A stretch of 44,292 nucleotides of DNA from Sphingomonadales bacterium (lineage in GTDB: Bacteria > Pseudomonadota > Alphaproteobacteria > Sphingomonadales > Sphingomonadaceae), in NCBI GenBank assembly GCA_027485485.1, contig JAIXQY010000157.1, positions 1-44,292 of the forward strand. The letters run 5' to 3'. Of this stretch, positions 41,701 to 44,292 are shown in pieces. The position numbers were made by a program, and so were the translations under genes. Position 1 is the first letter of the stretch. Each line of letters starts with the position of its first letter. The notes beneath the pieces were generated by a model. The model was not told the origin of the DNA. It made no database searches and worked only from the letters and a program-made list of their open reading frames with translations.

Positions 41701-44292
41701 GATCAGGCCCAGATCGATGGCACCACCAAGGGCATTGCCGCCGGCCCCGGCCGCACTGGCCCCGCCAGCCCCATTGCCGGCCAGAAGATTGGCATTGATG
41801 CTGAGATTGCCGCTGGTGAGCGTTGCCGTGGATGCGCTGCCCAGGAATTCGATGGTACCGCCCGTGGCGTTGCCGCCGGCAGCGCCGGTCGGGCCCTGGC
41901 TGAGATTGCTGGACGAGCCGCCCGTTGCCTGTGCCAGCACCGCAATGGAGCCGGCCGAAACCGATCCTGGCAGGGTTTGTCCGCCGGTGTTGATCGCCAG
42001 ACGAGCCGTGCCGGCCGTGCCATTGCCACCAGCGCCGGCGAGTCCATTACCGGCAAGGCCGGTCACGTCAAAAGAGAGCTGACCGGTGATCGCCGCTGTG
42101 CCGGCGGCCACCAACAGTTCGATCGTTCCGCCGGTGGCATTGCCACCGATGGCGCTGTCCAGTCCGGTGCCGCTGGCAAACAGATCCAGCTCGCCGCCCA
42201 CGCTGAAGCTGCCACCATTGTTGGTGATGCGTGCCGTGCCGCCCAAGGCGTTGCCGCCCTCGGCTGTGGCCCCGGCAAAGATATAGGTGTCGCCGCTGGT
42301 GAAGCTGGTGCCGCTGCTCAGCGTGATGGCGGCGGTGCCGGCCGTGGCACCGCTGCCGCTCGCATCCACATACAGTTCCAGGCCGGCCATGCTCAGACTG
42401 GTGCCGGAACCGGCAAGAGTGAGTTGGGTGTTGCCGCCGGTGCCAACGCCATCGGAGGAACCGACCCCGCCGAAGGCCGTCGTGCCGAGCGAGGCAAAAC
42501 CGCTGATCTCCATCTGGCTGCCACCAGACAGGCTGACCAGAACCGTGCCGCCGGTGCCGTTGCTGCCCGCAAGGCTGCCGCCCTCGCCGCCATAGCCGCC
42601 CGCATTGACGTTGAGCAGGCCCGAGGTGATCTGCCCGCCGGTCTGGATCAGTTCGGCCGTGCCGCCGGTGGCCGGGCCGCCACGGCCCACCACCTGAGCG
42701 GTTGCGCTGAGCTGCACGATGGTGACGGCAGAGATGGTGCCAGCCGATTGAAGTCGTGCGGTGCCGCCAAAGATGGTGCCCCCGGGCGTTATGTTGCCGT
42801 TCTCAAATGCCACGGCGCTGACATCGAGGTTCAGGAAATTGCCAACCGTGGCGGTGGCGCCGCTGGCCACCAACAGCTCGGCAGTGCCACCGCCGGTTTG
42901 ATTGGTGCCGGCCGCCAGACCACGCGTGCCGGCATTGACGCCGAGCGTGCCGCTGACATCGAGCGTGCCTGCATTGAGCGTGGCGCGCGCGAGGCCGCCG
43001 CGGGCGGCACCGTTGAAGCCCCAGGCAGCGAGATCAAGAATGCCCCCGACGCTGAGTGTGCCGCCATTGGTGGTCAGGCCAACTGTGCCGCCCAGGCCGG
43101 CGCCCTGAAGATGGGTCGTGCTGGTGGTGCCGCCGATGCCCTGGGCCCCGGCAGTGAGGCCACTGGTGATGGAGAACAGATTCTGGTTGGCAATGCTGAC
43201 CGTGCCGCCAGTGCCGATGCCGCCCGCCTGTGTGGTGCTGGCGCCGCCCTGGCCATCGGCATCCAACCGCATTTCGGCGTTGGCTGGGCTGATGATCGAC
43301 AAACTGCCGGACGCGCCGGTGCTTTCCAGGATGATGGTGCCGCCGGTGCCGGTGCCGCCCGCGCCGCCGCTGGCAGTGCCGCCAATCGCCTCGGTCAGCA
43401 TCGAGGGGCTGACGGTGCCCGTGTTGATGGTGGCGCTGCCAGCCACCGAAAGCCTGGCCGTGCCGCCCTGGGCCGCCCCACCAGTGAGGCCATTGCCGCC
43501 GGACGCCGTTGCCGTGAGGATGAACTGGTTGTTGATGGTGGCCGTGCCGCCAGCCGCCACCAGCAACGATGATTGGCCGCCGGTGGCGGAACCGCCCACC
43601 GTGCTGCCGCTACCGCCCGAAGCATTGGCGTTCAGGCTGGTAGGACCATTGATCGTGGCGATGGCACCACCCATGGCAGAAAGGATGGCGGTACCGCCCG
43701 TGGCGCTGCCGCCAGCGCCGCCAAGGCCGTTGCCAGCCGTGGCTTTCGCATCGAGCAGGGTTTCGCTTGCAACCGTCATCTGACCAGCGGCGATCAACAC
43801 GCGGGCGTTGCCGCCCGTGGCAGCCCCACCTGTGCTGCCATTCTGGCCAGTCGCGCTGGCCAAAAGATTGAGATTGCCGCCGACGGTGAACATGCCGCCG
43901 CTGTTGTCAATCTGCGCTGTCCCGCCGATGGCGTTGCCGCCATTGGTGCTCAGGCCGCCGCGGGCAAACAACTGCACATTCTGCGCCGACGTGATGCTGC
44001 CGCCAAAGCCGCCAGCATCGGGCGTGAAGCGGATTTCGGCCAGGCCACCGGTCGCGGGGTTGCCAAAGCCTTCGGCTTCCATGTCCAATCGGCCGACGGA
44101 CAGCGTGCTGCCCTGTCCGGTGGAATTCAGGCGCGCAATTCCACCGGTGCCAACGCCGCGCACGGCACCCATGCCGCCGCTGCCGCTGCCATAGAGGAAC
44201 AGCCTGTCGCTGACGGTGACCTGGGCACCGCCGGCCAGGCTGAAAACCGCCTCGCCACCTTTGCCAAGACCGCCCGTGCCCGTGGCATTGTC
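29746..44292 (-). CDS. Giant Gly-rich repetitive FHA-like exoprotein (partial; continues beyond right edge)
   Basis: Uninterrupted reading frame. Manual translation of 44173-44292 is open (DNATGTGGLGKGGEAVFSLAGGAQVTVSDRLFLYGSGSGG) to the window edge. Repeats of GGxAxGGTxxL and long beta-helix-like repeats. Confidence 0.92.
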   Translation of the reverse strand, partial: DNATGTGGLGKGGEAVFSLAGGAQVTVSDRLFLYGSGSGGMGAVRGVGTGGIARLNSTGQGSTLSVGRLDMEAEGFGNPATGGLAEIRFTPDAGGFGGSITSAQNVQLFARGGLSTNGGNAIGGTAQIDNSGGMFTVGGNLNLLASATGQNGSTGGAATGGNARVLIAAGQMTVASETLLDAKATAGNGLGGAGGSATGGTAILSAMGGAIATINGPTSLNANASGGSGSTVGGSATGGQSSLLVAAGGTATINNQFILTATASGGNGLTGGAAQGGTARLSVAGSATINTGTVSPSMLTEAIGGTASGGAGGTGTGGTIILESTGASGSLSIISPANAEMRLDADGQGGASTTQAGGIGTGGTVSIANQNLFSITSGLTAGAQGIGGTTSTTHLQGAGLGGTVGLTTNGGTLSVGGILDLAAWGFNGAARGGLARATLNAGTLDVSGTLGVNAGTRGLAAGTNQTGGGTAELLVASGATATVGNFLNLDVSAVAFENGNITPGGTIFGGTARLQSAGTISAVTIVQLSATAQVVGRGGPATGGTAELIQTGGQITSGLLNVNAGGYGGEGGSLAGSNGTGGTVLVSLSGGSQMEISGFASLGTTAFGGVGSSDGVGTGGNTQLTLAGSGTSLSMAGLELYVDASGSGATAGTAAITLSSGTSFTSGDTYIFAGATAEGGNALGGTARITNNGGSFSVGGELDLFASGTGLDSAIGGNATGGTIELLVAAGTAAITGQLSFDVTGLAGNGLAGAGGNGTAGTARLAINTGGQTLPGSVSAGSIAVLAQATGGSSSNLSQGPTGAAGGNATGGTIEFLGSASTATLTSGNLSINANLLAGNGAGGASAAGAGGNALGGAIDLGLISAAGSGQGSMSFGSIGISANAEGGNGGVAASTPGVGGRAEAGSVTLASDGGLFAAAAVVINASARGGNGGSNSSNAVADGGVGQAGSVLVRSRPNSANGTPGQITLASLIGNATGSGGIGANGGLGTGGSVQLVVQRQQSRPADTDSGRITIAGSIQLDASGNGGGLQSATIELGGRGAAGTVQLLAEAGVLTLGQLTASAQGFGGLGETGGRGSGGVMNLLASESGQIQLLGATQLSVSGEGGSANQIGGDGSAGILNLRADSGGSLQATAGLTLIANGEGKASVDGDGGRGSGGSIGVITDGPGSTITLGATSLSADATGGNSQGGFGGDAFAGNLTIRANNSAIISLQQPISLSSVGRAGSGVSGGFGQGGQLSLVADSDGELIGGVDLMLASVEGFGGNASDGTGDGGVGSGGNANIRADNGGTLVLGDILISRANGVGGSASGPGGGGDGRGGSFSLEASAGGSLAVRSVIGLQANGQGGAALGTGNGGDGFGGFAQLLAFTGGNLTLTANGSPIGIGLYANGTGGNSADGTGGNGRGGQIDVFAGDNGARIAADGLNATETAILLRASGTGGIGSIGGNADGGAILVQSDGDARIDLQGTARLATTATAGDGLSSFGGTAAGGQIDFLLAGGQGTVLISNDLDLATGAIGGAGGTDSGSGGDALGGIVRIAATGSNGFFSTGAINIDGSAIGGAGGNSNGGLSAGAGGNARTQFAGFSVSSPVAGSGPALLTGPLAVVLTATGGDGGAGDVSGAGGSATAGGLTLQASGGGISVAAGQSNGLLLDITTAGGNAGTGSQRGNGGNAVGNKMGLAIATEPNAANFAGGVTVGDITMIGTATGGTGTFGGDATASGIGVEALGGDITLGNLSGLRLNAAGGLGNVLSGNGEGGSLVLRAEAAGRLVVGTIIDALANAAGGDAFAGNAGSGIGGSFEIVADGGSVSVAGIDGLVLNGRGGAGGAVAAGGNGTGGSAEISAVQGGLVQIIATGGSDGFAIAATGFGGASDLLAGGRGRGGTIDIVSVGGSSLIIDGRAAINSPINLSAFGQGGDGNSGGDGFGGQLRITARGDSDLALLGNAQLAADAAGGSALDGAGGDGLAGSVRVQIQEGTALTTITTGQLALSATSTGGAGGKGGRGGDGDGTRNGSGVGIILGSTSNLGSITTGNVSVVLDAIGGAGGVRNTGSSGSGGDGVAGAFRLGTQALDAGGANGGSVSLGRLNVQAGGSGGAGADGDRADGGGGSGGIGIGGSVDLLANGGTVQIAPTLTGNPALVVAANGVGGTGGLGLSQGSGGRGTGGMVQLGTGANALAGGQLGRFESGGQQISANGEGGIGGNGGLGRGGLISLDSRSGSSQINGTAGWSVTARGGDAPSGLGGAANGGLIEMLGTVTATGLASLDAGVRGGDGAGGGDATGGRISLAGPISLQGGLLGSADSVGGDAALFDNGGRANGGVITLRTAGSETMRIIGNTDLLASTTGGAGVNGGAVVAGTVLVAAEAAQSRIDLDALSITADANGGEGGRGPAQGQASAGMASGDGVQLIATGTIRVRGDLGIEAQRGGGNWLGSGTGNGGSAAGGTIRLQADPTSAGAGGALLVDGETSINAGVRGGTVNAVAVGTGGTATGSLLELRALGDGRIVLSGGASVDLDVVAGNGSNAAGGTAAGGRINGEMAGLISIGGSGLSVQAQSLGGDGSAGGDGSGARIEFTVAGGSLAVAGNTLIDVTTIGGASEFGLGGFAGNGQISLLTNAGLAPGNLSLSVGSSVTLIGTAQGGNGGTDFAGGNAVGASIRLGSNDNGGSVALGALAATANATGGNGQAGGRGQGGDISLGMQADQLAATAGQFSLASADLAANGNGGAAGGQPAGPNGAGFGGSIALVVNNASGTVAGDVVAVANGNGGTAATGTGGLLRIGTSAGQLAIGGTVTTQANGLAPNGGTGQPGRAMLFAQDGGLLQMGALDSEATGTTATNTLPRGGLVATAGSRVEIAGNARMLSRDSLALNDGGAITVGGTLLISAAGPVVTGFNAAPSVGPAGTVTANLLQVTSSSAINLNSATTGTKEIEMNAGPTGSITLTNVVASGRISLAGQDIGYGSLRSGGATGVAALGNVSGGGISAGGRLQVTADGTATLGALDAGVVAPAAAGPTDIFVRANGSLAVQGVRSASDIGLVSLARTTAGDLQAGRDAVVLANGAVTLGAVSATGTLFIGNAAQRNLIDFAGGAPNYAALLAASAQPFTGRVSAAAVGVGAAKIGTAGLFELSGAFVALGRASIMADSAALGSVSAGGELRITTLGSLAATSVTSGDRISLEAGGSVTAGAINVAITNPQAGARGDAYVAGSDVSLGNVNSAGDIGIIASASLSAGSLTSGRDLVLLAGSGITTGALTTPGTGRIRLGDVAQSSQIGFTAGVPDYAALLAMANSRLAGSSIINGSIATGLFDASATGVLRARDGITVASGARLVGGTVDIVSVASQGFLEITTGSSLALGNITTQAGLTLVADGNISISAVDVGGTLALTARQGGGQQGGLGGNISLADVRADDDIRLTAAGQISTGSLSAADSINLSANGAITTGAIDAGTVQPLAGAAATVMITSPDLVRTGDIVVAGSAIVSGTLGVATGSVTAPGGIVLLDSGGVSAGALTTSPNGFIYIAAHDLLPQISFDQAGNPQFAALLASTPVRLIGDITLTGPASTGRFIAAATGRFTGQAITAQGSIGIATGSAGLGAVSAGGELAIATDGALSLSSATSADRLSLIAGGAVTVGGLTAAISNPIAGARGDIFVAGTNVAVGTIAAASDIGLVASGTLTSGVLSSGRDVALLSGGAITTGAIVTPGTGRTRFGGVGQSSLIGFTAGVPGYGDLFAAAVGVFAGNVTLNGSVTTGRLDVNAAGRLQASNGVNLGIGGTIGGNSVDIADVISAGSLTIFAATDLALGVATVGADLALSATGNLLLANAAASGRISLSGQTIGYGSLRSGGATGIVALGNVSGGGISAGGRLQVTADGTATLGALDAGVVAPARGQPSDIFIRANGNLQLGAVASASDIGLVGLSDITATSLVAGRDAVLLGTGPISLGDVTATGTLFIGNAAQRSLIDFAGGAPNYAALLAAAAQPFTGRVGLASATVGDARIATSGLFDTAGAFSATGRVGIDAGTARLAATSVGGELRITTVGSLDVASLAVGDRVSLVAGGNVTTGAISVATSQPPAGARGDAYVAGANVTTGQMQAAGDIGLVASGNLASGALTSGRDLVLLSGGTITTAAIVTPATGRTRFGNFGQSSLISFNAGVPNYSALFAAATGIVPGDVIIGGNIRTGLFEASTAGLFRARDGIDVISGARVRGSRVDVVNATSLGFLDIAATADLALGDISAEGGLTLSTEGDISAGTVNVGGTLNFTARRRAGQGGNIRLGDVRAEDDIRLNAEGLIATGRLSAADSVFLNAAGSITTGGIDAGTLRPLAGAAGVVFVVSPDVIRTGNINVSGSATLSGTLGVTTGNIMAPGGIVLLDTGGINSGALTTSASGFVYIAAHDMLPLISFDQAGNPQFATLLASTPVRLIGDVTLTGAASTGRFFAAATGNFAAQAISAPTSVLVNVAGNASLGGSVGSNDVSIRSSNIAIANGVTIGGANASSVALTVDSTATAAMLGGTGSMAQGTYSLSNAEFGTLRASSISVRMNSGGMTLDTLVLPASTASSSITLAASGNLRVTGAVAMAQAASGNRLNLQSNGRIEVVRGTGSVVLGGDAANPAGTLALTAPRIWVADSTTLEALAAGSLSGTARDDALNLAPTTATGSSLAAGTINIAVTNQYLQQNGGTESERAGFTAGTISISRGGDAQQGNTAAIDVVTNGRIRRSDGTFATNADTRELVQFTPGTSILTSTSSVNGCIIGGICPGVLPEGTEQPVVSIVNNVAALTPEAEAEREEAQEVAEKLPIILLQRLIDFSPLFSAPDSNDPVTSGGNPSLWQEAMPTGIRRPGGLK
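30960..32800 (-). repeat. Long intragenic repeat, copy 1 (~2.63 kb offset from copy 2)
   Basis: Shares GYGSLRSGGATG..ALGNVSGGGISAGGRLQVTADGTATLGALDAGVVAP, LIDFAGGAPNYAALLAA and HD[LM]LPxISFDQAGNPQFA with copy 2; boundaries approximate. Confidence 0.85.
33590..35440 (-). repeat. Long intragenic repeat, copy 2
   Basis: Offsets measured at landmarks: 32409 vs 35043 (2634 bp), 31845 vs 34479 (2634 bp), 31086 vs 33708 (2622 bp). Confidence 0.85.
36200..44292 (-). repeat. Gly-rich short repeats (~45-60 aa) in giant exoprotein
   Basis: Recurrent A-GGxGxxGGxAxGGxIxLxxxxG blocks throughout the translation; boundaries approximate. Confidence 0.85.

Noticed and set aside
38329-43572. 1747-aa plus-strand ORF
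   Set aside because: Lies wholly antisense to the giant exoprotein; composition (Ala/Gly/Arg/Gln runs, no domain motif) is the complement of the Gly-repeat codons. An artefact of high GC and repeat bias.
29746-44172. ATG at 44172 as the start of the giant gene
   Set aside because: The frame stays open upstream to 44292 with the same repeat sequence, so the true N-terminus is outside the window.
36200-44292. CRISPR-like or tandem DNA array suggested by repeated gccgcc strings
   Set aside because: Repeats are degenerate, in frame, and without constant spacers; they reflect Gly-rich coding repeats.

Overview
This is a high-GC window from an alphaproteobacterium; gene content and a CcrM-type methylase suggest Sphingomonadales (inference). 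The left ~26 kb is mostly chromosomal housekeeping: secreted TPR-like proteins, a MoxR AAA ATPase and a separated CoxE/VWA partner, amidase, three SDRs, GST, acyltransferase, the pntAA-pntAB-pntB transhydrogenase operon led by a 41-aa aa3-oxidase subunit IV gene that the ORF track misses, folP, an M13 peptidase, ccrM, rnhB, a ThiD-VOC fusion, a DUF1272 protein, glmM, an Ada/AraC-type regulator, tRNA-Ser(UGA), galT and galK. The right third is one giant minus-strand gene of at least 4,848 codons that runs off the right edge. It encodes a Gly-rich repetitive, FHA-like exoprotein and overlaps by ATGA the start of a CHAT-domain (caspase-like) protein with an intact His/Cys dyad. The strongest hunt results are: (i) ten GANTC sites in 151 bp directly upstream of ccrM; (ii) the giant exoprotein-CHAT protease operon, with a hierarchical module grammar, a seven-fold 'IxFxxGxPxYxALLA' signature and only two cysteines, both near the C-terminus; (iii) a ThiD-VOC fusion; and (iv) a mirror-symmetric convergent overlap in which two unrelated proteins both end in QARRA.
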